From assembly GCA_018725455.1 (NCBI GenBank), contig QLUN01000052.1, positions 1-6,155 of the forward strand: a stretch of DNA of 6,155 nucleotides, in the 5' to 3' direction. The position numbers were made by a program, and so were the translations under genes. The notes beneath the pieces are model-generated. The model ran no database searches. It was not told the origin of the DNA and was given only the letters and a program-made list of their open reading frames with translations. Origin of the DNA: Chloroflexota bacterium (lineage in GTDB: Bacteria; Chloroflexota; Dehalococcoidia; SZUA-161; SpSt-899). This document shows, in pieces, positions 1-6,114 of this stretch (positions are counted from its first letter, which is position 1; every line of letters begins with the position of its first letter).

Positions 1-66
1 CTCCCTTTGCCGCAGGATGTCTTCAAGTCGGAAAGCCCTCGGGAAAGAACAAAGCTCTCGTAGCAT
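1..66 (-). CDS. Partial unidentified protein, 5' end of the gene downstream of cas3
   Basis: An ATG at 66 opens a reading frame of 22 codons that runs off the left edge without a stop; the protein begins MLRELCSFPRAFRLEDILRQ. The purine run AGAAGAAGG (complement of 72-80) ends 5 nt before the ATG, a plausible ribosome binding site, and the only in-frame stop upstream is a TAA shortly after the end of cas3. It lies 64 bp downstream of cas3 on the same strand, so it is probably co-transcribed. In Cst-type I-B loci this slot is often cas4, but the visible N-terminus does not resemble Cas4, Cas1 or Cas6 starts that I know. I do not recognise the family. Twenty-two residues are too few to exclude a chance frame, but the ribosome binding site and the strand agreement favour a real gene. 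Confidence 0.45.
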   Translation of the reverse strand, partial: MLRELCSFPRAFRLEDILRQRE

Positions 67-130
67 GGTAACCTTCTTCTGAAGAGTGAGACAGGTTTCG
101 CTTCGTTGTGCCCAGCCCGATTAGAAGAAA

Positions 131-2368
131 TTATAGAATATAGTCTATCTCTCTAGCCAAATCTAACCCGCTATCAGACGAATATCTCAGCGTTGTTACC
201 CACTCGCGTATTTGGGGATCATAGCGTAGGGTACCTTCGCGCAAGATTTTGAAATGCTGCCGCAATCGAATGGGCACAAACAATAGCCCGGCTTCGAGAT
301 ACCGCCTCTCTTTTATCAGCGATTGATATTCAGGTAACAGCTCGAATGGTAAAACCTCTACCTGCTTGTCTGCGATTATATCCTCTACCCAATCACGATG
401 TGTCCCCGCTATCAGATCATTCTCAAAATGGTTAATGGCAGGATGGGACAAACCGCTTTCATAATCCGCCAGCGATACCCCCTCGTAACCGTTCTCGTAG
501 ATCTCGTTTACGACTTCAGTCAATGTTTGTTCAGTGAGTAGCCCTACATGAGCCAGTAACTCAACGGTACGTTGTGTCAACACTTCATCATATAGGTGTC
601 CTGCCGAAGGCTGCTCAAAAACAACGACAGGGGCCGGTGGGAGTGCACCTTGACGATTGATGCGTCCGAACCGTTGTCCCAGCGCATCGGCTGGAGCAGG
701 TTCGATGTATCCTTTCCCATAATTCAAATTGAGAGACACCTCGACGGCTTGTGTTGCCACCAACACCTGTGGCGGTTCCCTGCCGGTGATTTCCCCTTCA
801 ATGCGTGCACGATCACGACTGTTGAACCGTGCATGCAGCAGGGCTGCTGGCAAATCATACTCTTCGCGTAGCGCTCTCCAGACTGTCTGGCTAGTGGCAA
901 CATGGTTGCACACGATCAGTGCGCTCTCTGCAGACCTCGAAATTTCATGAGCGATTTGAGGCAGAGATTCCAGCAGTGTTCCTGACCGCACTTCGACACG
1001 ATGTCGAATCTTCTCACATATCTGACGATCGCCATCTTTTTCACGATTGGGCGTGATCACATGATCCGATGTAATACCTAACGCCTCAATTAAAAGTTGT
1101 TCTAGAAAAGCAGGCAGTGTCGCCGAGGCAAACAGGAAATTTGCTCCCATGCGCTTGAGCCAACGCGCCGTTGCTATCGTCAAGCCAACAAGCAAGGGGT
1201 CATAAGCGTGCACTTCATCAAAGACAAAGCAGGCATTAGGAAACTCGGCCAAGCCAAGTTCCCAACCCCGGCCTCGTAACGCAACACGCAAGAGTTGATG
1301 AGGCGTGCATACGCGAATGGGGTGATAAATTTCGCGAGTGAGACTAGCACGCAGGCGAGCCATCTTTGCTCGCTCTAGAGGATTATCGTCCTCGATCATC
1401 TCAAAAAGGAATGCGACATTGCGGTGGTGCAAGATGCCCACGGTCTCAGGTGGGAACCACTTTTGCAATGTGCGAGACATGGCATTAATACTCGCTGTAT
1501 GCGGGAGAACATAGAAGAGCCGCCCGTTTTCTGTCTGATTGTGGATTGCCCATAAGCCAGCGGCAAATGTCTTCCCTGACCCAGTCGGTGCTTTGAGAAT
1601 GATGTCACCGTCAAGTTGCCCACAGCGCTCCTGAAATGGACGAATAGGTTTATCTCCGAGTTCATACTGCTCAATTTTCCTGCGAAAATCTGCCAATCGC
1701 AGCACTTTGGGCACTATATTCTTACCTGCAGAGGCCATATGATCACTCGTCATCAGTAACCCCCGCAATAGGCTCGCCCGTCGTCGCTGCACTGCGTCCA
1801 CCATGCGAGGTTGGTATGAGCGTCGGAGCCACGCTTCTGGCAAGCCAAGACAGTCAAGCTGGTCTAGTGCGAGTGAAGGCAATATCAATCCTCTGCTGTC
1901 AACGAGTGCTTCGATCAATGCTCGTAACGCTACCTCATTTTGGCGTAATTCCTCCAACATTTCCTGCCATGCAGGCCCCGCCTCAAAGGGCAGTTCGTTA
2001 TCGGGCAAGCATTTTTCTTGTTCGTTACCTATCGCAGGCAGATTGCGGTGGTGGGTTAGAATGGCAAAGAGTGCTTGGGGCTCCAATTGTGGATTGAATA
2101 GCGTGGCCAGGGCGGTAGATAGTATTTCATGCCTGTGACCCCAGGATGATTTTCGGCGCAATGCAGCTTGAAAACCAGACGCACACTTGCCTAAGTCATG
2201 AAATACAGCAAGTTGTTCCAACAGAACGATGAGATATTGTCGCTCTGTTCTTGGAAACGGTAACGCAGCACAGACGTGCTGCGTTACGCGTATTACATTT
2301 AATGTATGCTCAAGCAGCGTTTCGCCGTCGTCTTTTGCCCAAAAGTCTTTGGCACTTTCGGAGCGCAT
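131..2368 (-). CDS. cas3: CRISPR-associated HD nuclease-helicase Cas3
   Basis: This 745-residue protein would be recruited to the R-loop formed by the Cas8-Cas7-Cas5 complex, nick the displaced strand with its HD domain and reel in and degrade DNA by ATP-driven 3'-5' translocation. The N-terminal HD domain (about 15-215) shows H21 (LLEHT), H57-D58 in FHDLGK, H80 in GHRHE, H106-H107 in LTHHR and D209 in MTSDH. The superfamily 2 helicase follows: Walker A PTGSGKT at 261-267, DEVH at 384-387, SAT at 415-417, a motif around LLHARF (510-515), ATQAVEVSLNLN at 538-549 and QRFGRINRQG at 565-574. The C-terminal accessory region (about 600-745) ends in the YSSDSGLDL stretch typical of the family. It lies 13 bp after cas5; an AAGGGA about 9 nt upstream supports the ATG. 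The nuclease ligands and ATPase residues look intact. The one oddity is N where the motif usually reads SLDxD. Confidence 0.97.
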   Translation of the reverse strand: MRSESAKDFWAKDDGETLLEHTLNVIRVTQHVCAALPFPRTERQYLIVLLEQLAVFHDLGKCASGFQAALRRKSSWGHRHEILSTALATLFNPQLEPQALFAILTHHRNLPAIGNEQEKCLPDNELPFEAGPAWQEMLEELRQNEVALRALIEALVDSRGLILPSLALDQLDCLGLPEAWLRRSYQPRMVDAVQRRRASLLRGLLMTSDHMASAGKNIVPKVLRLADFRRKIEQYELGDKPIRPFQERCGQLDGDIILKAPTGSGKTFAAGLWAIHNQTENGRLFYVLPHTASINAMSRTLQKWFPPETVGILHHRNVAFLFEMIEDDNPLERAKMARLRASLTREIYHPIRVCTPHQLLRVALRGRGWELGLAEFPNACFVFDEVHAYDPLLVGLTIATARWLKRMGANFLFASATLPAFLEQLLIEALGITSDHVITPNREKDGDRQICEKIRHRVEVRSGTLLESLPQIAHEISRSAESALIVCNHVATSQTVWRALREEYDLPAALLHARFNSRDRARIEGEITGREPPQVLVATQAVEVSLNLNYGKGYIEPAPADALGQRFGRINRQGALPPAPVVVFEQPSAGHLYDEVLTQRTVELLAHVGLLTEQTLTEVVNEIYENGYEGVSLADYESGLSHPAINHFENDLIAGTHRDWVEDIIADKQVEVLPFELLPEYQSLIKERRYLEAGLLFVPIRLRQHFKILREGTLRYDPQIREWVTTLRYSSDSGLDLAREIDYIL

Positions 2369-2381
2369 GTGATGTTTTCCC

Positions 2382-3065
2382 TTATGAAGGCATCAGGGAG
2401 TGCAAGTAAATTGCTTCATCATTCGGTAAACCCGTAACGCTAAAGAGCCCGGTGCGGTGTATCCTCGCGGGCGCATCATGTTTGATGGCCTGGTAAATGC
2501 CTAACTTCTCAATAGAACGCGTGTAGCCCAAATCGCTGTTATCGAAGTAATCAGGCAGGCGTAAGATCAAGCCACCGGCGTTTGGCTCAGGGAAAGGAAG
2601 CAAGGTGCCTCGCACAATTCCTTCTTCCACAGGAGTTGCTTCAACTTCTTCGGGATTGCCTACGATCCATGCCAGGTCCTGAGATCGCCCCAAGCATGGG
2701 GGGTTGGCGGGATGTTCGAAGATCGCTAGTAAGTTAAGATTGTCTAGATATAAATCTAGCTTAGGCCGTACGTGAAATTGACGTTTGGCAATACCTCGTT
2801 GTGTCTTTGATTTCAGACGACCAGTCCGCCGATCGGCCTCAAAGCACCAGGTCGTCTCCAAATCGACGGCTACCCCCTCGCTGGCAAAGACGAAGCCAAT
2901 GCTACGTATCTCGCCCGCTGCAATTTCATGGCCGGCCAGACTACCCATCAATCCGAGCAGGGTACTGTAGGGTGGCAGGGGTGAAGTAAGTCCGGTGCCG
3001 GAATAGAGCAAGGGGAGACGGAAGGTTGCTGTCCACCCCTCCAATCGGACGTGCAACAGTTTCAT
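2382..3065 (-). CDS. cas5: CRISPR-associated protein Cas5, Cas5t/DevS type
   Basis: This 227-residue RAMP-fold protein would cap the 5' handle of the crRNA in the Cascade-like complex and contact Cas8. The N-terminal Cas5 signature is clear: VRLEGWTATFRLP at 6-18, then PLPPYSTLLGLMGSLAG at 29-45, the glycine-rich turn and conserved PPYS seen across the family. Further recognisable parts are KRQFHVRPKLDLYL (94-107) and LGRSQDLAWI (125-134), which fits the family's conserved LGRS segment. Length is normal for the Cas5t group. The ATG overlaps the TGA of cas7 in an ATGA, with only a GGGG upstream as a weak ribosome binding site, so translation is probably coupled to cas7. In type I-C systems Cas5 processes crRNA, but in Cst-type loci that is normally done by Cas6, and I see no reason to assign catalysis here. 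Confidence 0.95.
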   Translation of the reverse strand: MKLLHVRLEGWTATFRLPLLYSGTGLTSPLPPYSTLLGLMGSLAGHEIAAGEIRSIGFVFASEGVAVDLETTWCFEADRRTGRLKSKTQRGIAKRQFHVRPKLDLYLDNLNLLAIFEHPANPPCLGRSQDLAWIVGNPEEVEATPVEEGIVRGTLLPFPEPNAGGLILRLPDYFDNSDLGYTRSIEKLGIYQAIKHDAPARIHRTGLFSVTGLPNDEAIYLHSLMPS

Positions 3066-4189
3066 GGTAGCAACCCCGTCAGATGTTCAATAGCTTGCGG
3101 AGGGCTCAGCAATCTCACTATTGGTTGCTTTCCCGCTCTGTCTCCCACCCACTCTTGCAAGTCCTTTTCGTTGCCAGGATTCAAGTAGCCGGTACGAATG
3201 CCGATGAACACGGGTGTCACTACACGGGCAGCATAGTCATCAAGCACCTGCTGAATGGTGTCGAGCTTTAATCTTGGCCCCTCCTTGGTGTCTTCAAATA
3301 AGTCATTGAAGATGAGGTTGCCGCAAGTAAGGCCAGCCAGTATAACTACCTTTGGTGATACGTCCACGGCAAACGCTGCTAGTTTGGCACCGCCGCGCAG
3401 CACTGCCAATGCTCTCAGGATTTTTGTAGCGCGGTCTTTGCGTGGATTCTCAATCATCTCATATATTTTGCGATTTGAATCAGGATTGCGGAGGATGCCC
3501 TTTTGGGAATACCGGTCCACCAGAAGCCGATCCAGTTCTATGCGATCACCCTCGTTGCGAAAGACGCCTAGCCGCGAGTAGTTCAATCCGAAGACACCTT
3601 GCAACTGTGTGTTATAAAACCGAGTTTTGTATGGCAATGGGGTACCTTCCTTGAGATGGACGAAACCTTCATCTATGCCTTCCCAGCCGGATTTACGGAG
3701 CGATGTCAAAATCGAGGCCGCAAAGGGAGCTGGTCGCATAACTGCCAGGGTCTTTTCTTTACCTTTCGCTATTGGGGTGTTCTTGCCTTTGTCTTCGTCC
3801 AATTCGTCCCGGATTTCCTCTCCACCTCCCTCACTCTGAACTCGCCCCTGGCCCTTTTCCGCACGCATGTAGCCGAAGATGTCGTCTTCCGCATACTCAA
3901 TAGGATCCATCTTCGTCCCGATTTTTGATGTTGCACCTGTCTCGCTTACCATAATCCCCACTAACTCTGCAGCAGGCTCATCGGGGTTTTCTTCCTGAAA
4001 GGTATTCCTCAACCAGCGTTTCCATGCCTGTGCAGAGACATAGGGAACGCGATCACGAAAGTCGTAGAACGTCTTTGGCACTGTGAAATTCCGGTCCTCA
4101 CCTGGTGCTAGCCCTGCTCCATTCAAGAATGCACCCTCTGCTTGAATGAGGAACGTGCCAACTATGTGGGTCAAAGTCTTGTTGCTCAT
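3062..4189 (-). CDS. cas7: CRISPR-associated protein Cas7, Cst2/DevR family
   Basis: This 375-residue protein would form the backbone of the complex, with several copies binding along the crRNA spacer. The N-terminus, THIVGTFLIQAEGAFLNGAG (7-26), and VPYVSAQAWKRWLRNT (48-63) are hallmarks of the DevR/Cst2 family. DIFGYM (103-108), RPAPFAAS (152-159) and the hydrophobic GGAKLAAFAVDVSPK (266-280) also fit. Between the second and third blocks sits a strongly charged, glycine-rich stretch (about 110-147) that looks like a flexible loop. The start is fixed by AGGAGG at 4197-4202, 7 nt before the ATG. The frame stays open another 47 codons upstream, but that extension lies inside cas8 and lacks family similarity. 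The gene follows cas8 by 14 bp and overlaps cas5 by 4 bp. The Myxococcus homologue DevR represses its own operon; whether this one does is unknown. Confidence 0.95.
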   Translation of the reverse strand: MSNKTLTHIVGTFLIQAEGAFLNGAGLAPGEDRNFTVPKTFYDFRDRVPYVSAQAWKRWLRNTFQEENPDEPAAELVGIMVSETGATSKIGTKMDPIEYAEDDIFGYMRAEKGQGRVQSEGGGEEIRDELDEDKGKNTPIAKGKEKTLAVMRPAPFAASILTSLRKSGWEGIDEGFVHLKEGTPLPYKTRFYNTQLQGVFGLNYSRLGVFRNEGDRIELDRLLVDRYSQKGILRNPDSNRKIYEMIENPRKDRATKILRALAVLRGGAKLAAFAVDVSPKVVILAGLTCGNLIFNDLFEDTKEGPRLKLDTIQQVLDDYAARVVTPVFIGIRTGYLNPGNEKDLQEWVGDRAGKQPIVRLLSPPQAIEHLTGLLP

Positions 4190-4196
4190 GCTGAAC

Positions 4197-4202
4197 CCTC
4201 CT
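4197..4202 (-). promoter_or_regulatory. Ribosome binding site of cas7
   Basis: The minus strand reads AGGAGG here, seven bases before the ATG at 4189 and directly after the TAA of cas8. It is the strongest Shine-Dalgarno match in the operon and decides the cas7 start against the longer open frame that extends back to 4330 inside cas8. A strong site on the backbone gene makes sense because Cas7 is needed in several copies per complex (inference). Confidence 0.85.
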
Positions 4203-4203
4203 T

Positions 4204-4518
4204 TTATTTTGATTTTGCCTGTTGCCCGGTGACCGCCTGGCGGTAGAGATTTGCAGTCTCCAGCCGGAATTGGAAACGGAGTTCCGCTGTGACATTGTTG
4301 CCATTCTCGTCGCGGCAGAGATCGTCCCAATCTTCGTTACTGTAACCTTCCCTTGCTTCTGCCAAGTAGCAAAACCATCGCTGCAAATCCGCCGTTGTGA
4401 TGGCATTTCGGCGGAAGGCATCAAGGATATCCTTCTTGATGCGCTCCAGTCCACGCCGGGCCAAATAGTAATCGAAAACATCGTGCGCGAATCTCTTGAT
4501 CTTCGGGTTGGTAAACAT
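4204..4518 (-). CDS. cas11: Putative Cas11 small subunit from an internal start within cas8
   Basis: This is a nested, same-frame product inside cas8. The ATG at residue 459 of Cas8 is preceded by GGAGG (4524-4528) with a 5 nt gap, a better ribosome binding site than that of cas8 itself. Translation would give a 104-residue protein starting MFTNPKIKRFAHDVFDYYLA and ending with the Cas8 stop. By eye it is mostly alpha-helical, with amphipathic stretches around residues 5-20, 22-37, 40-56 and 82-98, as expected of small-subunit helical bundles. Internal translation of the C-terminal part of the large-subunit gene to make Cas11 is established for type I-B, I-C and I-D systems, and no separate small-subunit gene is seen here. 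That this site is used is an inference. The GGAGG also encodes Thr-Glu-Ala codons and could be coincidental. Confidence 0.62.
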   Translation of the reverse strand: MFTNPKIKRFAHDVFDYYLARRGLERIKKDILDAFRRNAITTADLQRWFCYLAEAREGYSNEDWDDLCRDENGNNVTAELRFQFRLETANLYRQAVTGQQAKSK

Positions 4519-5892
4519 GACAGCCTCCGTCGGTATTGTTGCTCTGGCATCTGCCTTCAAATCCTGGTGATTAAGATAGAACCAAATCCACTTCCAGCCG
4601 TGTGTCTGGGCACGCAAAGGACGGCGTGTCTCAGCCGGGAAAAGCTGAACATACTCCTCCAGCGCCAACAGACCTTCTCCTGCTAACTCGATCGAGAAGT
4701 CCCGGACAACTCCCCGCAAGTCCGATTTGCCGTTGGCCTTTTCTTTGATGAGCTTCTGCAGCAACTTTTTTTCTTTGGTAGTTTGCCACCGCTGCTTGAG
4801 CATATAGGCCATTTTTTCTGCTACCCGCAAAGAAGATACCTGGTATCCCAAGACTTGCGTTTGATATAGCTCAAATAATTCCTTGCTGGCTGGAGATTTG
4901 TCACGCCAAGGATAGAGCATCTCGTAGTCACGCTGGCGGCGAATACACTCCAAAAGTTGGTAATCGGGCTTTTTCGCCTCCTGCCGGAGCAAGCTTTCCA
5001 CTTCTGCCCGATAGCATTGCGCAGCTTCCCACAAGAATACCAGAGAGCGATTGGGAATCTCGATGAGGTCGCAGTCGGGCTTTTGTCCAGAGTTGGTGAA
5101 AAGCCAGATATATAGTGCCGTATGAGCCGGCAGGTTTAATATTCGCTTACTGGCTCGTAAGTCATTAAACCGACGCAAGAGAATAAGAGCTGTGGGTGCT
5201 GAACCGCCTTTTGCACCATATGCGGCGACTCTGTCCTGGCTTGATGATGCATGGAGGCTGGCCATTGTTTCGCGATAGAAGTCTTCAACCAGAAACTGTG
5301 TGATTTGCCATGTTGTCGAATGAAAACATGCCAATTTGCCGTTGAGCAACGTCACACCTAACGGTAACATCTGTATTGCCAACAAACATACTGCGCAAAA
5401 CTTCGGTGAGCGGCTGGCAGCAGGCAATGATTCCGCTCCTGCTAGACTGCCTGCGAGCGGGAACCAATCGCGCCCAATTTCTTTCCCATTGTCTGCCAAT
5501 ACACGGGTGGGCGGACGCTCACCACAGCATTCACACATTTCGTTTGAGCTAAGAGCGGTAGTTGCCTCCGCTAAGAGTCCCTGAACAATCTCTGTATACT
5601 CTTGCCAGCCTTTATCATCTTCTGGCTTGAGCTTGCCTGCATTTTCCTTTCGGAGACTGGGGTTAGTCATGTAATTTGTAAGTGGCGAGTTCTTTCCGAC
5701 GATCATCATGAACGCCTTGAGCCGACGACTTGCTGCTGCCAGCCACTTCCCATTGCCTACCGCCATCCTGAAGGCTTCCGGAGTTAAATCAGTAACAAAT
5801 TGCCCCGACCACCCTGCTTCACGTGCCTTTGCCACAACGACACTTAAACCTGTGTCTACGAAAGGATTGCCGGTAAAGTTGTAAAGACTCAT
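4204..5892 (-). CDS. cas8: CRISPR-associated large subunit Cas8, Cst1 (CXXC_CXXC) type
   Basis: This is the probable large subunit of the interference complex (562 residues), expected to recognise the PAM and help recruit Cas3. It opens with MSLYNFTGNPFVDTG, the TGNPFVD signature (7-13) of Cst1. Two cysteine pairs, CECC (C120 and C123) and CAVC (C166 and C169), form the CXXC_CXXC zinc-binding element that names the family. The middle is variable, and a lysine-rich helix-like stretch lies at about 366-385. The last 104 residues are helix-rich and may also be made separately (see the internal CDS). The chosen ATG at 5892 has a GGGG 6 nt upstream and starts right at the family signature. In-frame alternatives at 5904 (ATG) and 5955 (TTG) add 4 or 21 residues without family similarity or a better ribosome site. 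It is the first gene of the visible operon. No cas6 is seen in the 263 bp upstream. Confidence 0.93.
   Translation of the reverse strand: MSLYNFTGNPFVDTGLSVVVAKAREAGWSGQFVTDLTPEAFRMAVGNGKWLAAASRRLKAFMMIVGKNSPLTNYMTNPSLRKENAGKLKPEDDKGWQEYTEIVQGLLAEATTALSSNEMCECCGERPPTRVLADNGKEIGRDWFPLAGSLAGAESLPAASRSPKFCAVCLLAIQMLPLGVTLLNGKLACFHSTTWQITQFLVEDFYRETMASLHASSSQDRVAAYGAKGGSAPTALILLRRFNDLRASKRILNLPAHTALYIWLFTNSGQKPDCDLIEIPNRSLVFLWEAAQCYRAEVESLLRQEAKKPDYQLLECIRRQRDYEMLYPWRDKSPASKELFELYQTQVLGYQVSSLRVAEKMAYMLKQRWQTTKEKKLLQKLIKEKANGKSDLRGVVRDFSIELAGEGLLALEEYVQLFPAETRRPLRAQTHGWKWIWFYLNHQDLKADARATIPTEAVMFTNPKIKRFAHDVFDYYLARRGLERIKKDILDAFRRNAITTADLQRWFCYLAEAREGYSNEDWDDLCRDENGNNVTAELRFQFRLETANLYRQAVTGQQAKSK
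4524..4528 (-). promoter_or_regulatory. Internal Shine-Dalgarno sequence within cas8
   Basis: The minus strand reads GGAGG five bases before the in-frame ATG at 4518. The other in-frame ATG codons nearby, at 4803 and 4812, have only A-rich sequence before them and no such match. The site is therefore the best candidate to start a separate small subunit from the 3' part of cas8. Confidence 0.6.
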
Positions 5893-5920
5893 ATTATTCC
5901 CCATCTCATGAGCTATCGAC

Positions 5921-5938
5921 TCATTTGTAGCTTGGCAT
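5921..5938 (-). other. Five-codon mini-ORF in the cas8 leader with a strong ribosome binding site
   Basis: An ATG at 5938 follows GGAGG (complement of 5944-5948) with a 5 nt gap and encodes only MPSYK before TGA. The cas8 ATG at 5892 lies 28 nt further on and has only a weak GGGG. Ribosomes would be expected to load here, terminate and perhaps reinitiate at cas8, so it may act as a leader peptide or translation-coupling element. It could also be a chance match in a purine-rich leader. It is out of frame with cas8. Confidence 0.4.
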
Positions 5939-6023
5939 CGTTTCCTCCACCCCAAACACCTATCAGTGCCAGGCTATATCCCCGCTTCTCGATCACCCAC
6001 CCGCTCTCTGTCTCCCCAAGCCC

Positions 6024-6036
6024 CGGCGCCGCGCCG
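6024..6036 (-). other. GC-rich hairpin in the cas operon leader
   Basis: The minus strand reads CGGCG-CGG-CGCCG, five G-C pairs around a 3 nt loop, and is flanked three bases out on each side by AGC and GCT, which could extend the stem across an internal loop. It lies roughly 15 to 25 nt into the transcript predicted from the promoter at 6057-6085. No U-run follows, so it is not an intrinsic terminator; a pause or mRNA-stability role is possible. The high local GC contrasts with the surrounding leader. Confidence 0.35.
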
Positions 6037-6056
6037 TGTGCTAAGAGGCATTCTCC

Positions 6057-6085
6057 AGTACATTAATAGCAAATCTCCCTGTCAA
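6057..6085 (-). promoter_or_regulatory. Predicted sigma70-type promoter of the cas operon
   Basis: The minus strand has a perfect TTGACA -35 box (6080-6085), a 17 bp spacer and TGTACT as the -10 box (6057-6062, four of six matches to TATAAT). Transcription would start near 6050 and leave about 155 nt of leader before cas8. I see no better promoter closer to cas8. It would drive cas8-cas7-cas5-cas3 and possibly the gene at the left edge. Confidence 0.5.
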
Positions 6086-6114
6086 CTGTTACTATTCACT
6101 GTATCACGACAGTT
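6084..6114. promoter_or_regulatory. Inverted-repeat cluster next to the -35 box, possible operator
   Basis: AACTGT (6084-6089) and ACAGTT (6109-6114) form a 6 bp inverted repeat around 19 bp. Inside it, ACTGT (6098-6102) and ACAGT (6109-6113) form a second inverted repeat with a 6 bp gap. The left copy begins inside the -35 box and the rest lies just upstream, a position suited to a transcription regulator. The arms are short, so chance is possible. Confidence 0.3.

Noticed and set aside
67..130. A possible terminator or CRISPR repeat after cas3
   Set aside because: Only a trivial CTTC-AG-GAAG-like pairing is present, with no stable stem plus U-run, and no sequence is repeated at spacer-like intervals.
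4190..4330. A 47-codon N-terminal extension of Cas7, beginning inside cas8
   Set aside because: The extension overlaps the cas8 coding region, shows no family similarity, and the AGGAGG at 4197-4202 points to the ATG at 4189, where DevR-family similarity starts.
4222..4686. A 154-codon plus-strand ORF antisense to cas8
   Set aside because: It lies wholly within the well-supported cas8 gene, has no recognisable domain or ribosome site, and is best explained as a shadow frame. The same applies to the other plus-strand frames opposite cas3, cas5, cas7 and cas8.
5893..5955. A longer Cas8 start at TTG 5955 (or ATG 5904)
   Set aside because: The GGAGG at 5944-5948 lies downstream of the TTG, not upstream, and there is no ribosome site before 5904. 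The Cst1 signature begins right after the ATG at 5892.
5974..6063. A 29-codon ORF in the leader (minus strand, starts MYWRMPLS)
   Set aside because: Its ATG overlaps the predicted -10 box, so the transcript would not include it, and it lacks a properly spaced ribosome site. Its Arg/Gly-rich composition looks like a translation of GC-rich non-coding DNA.
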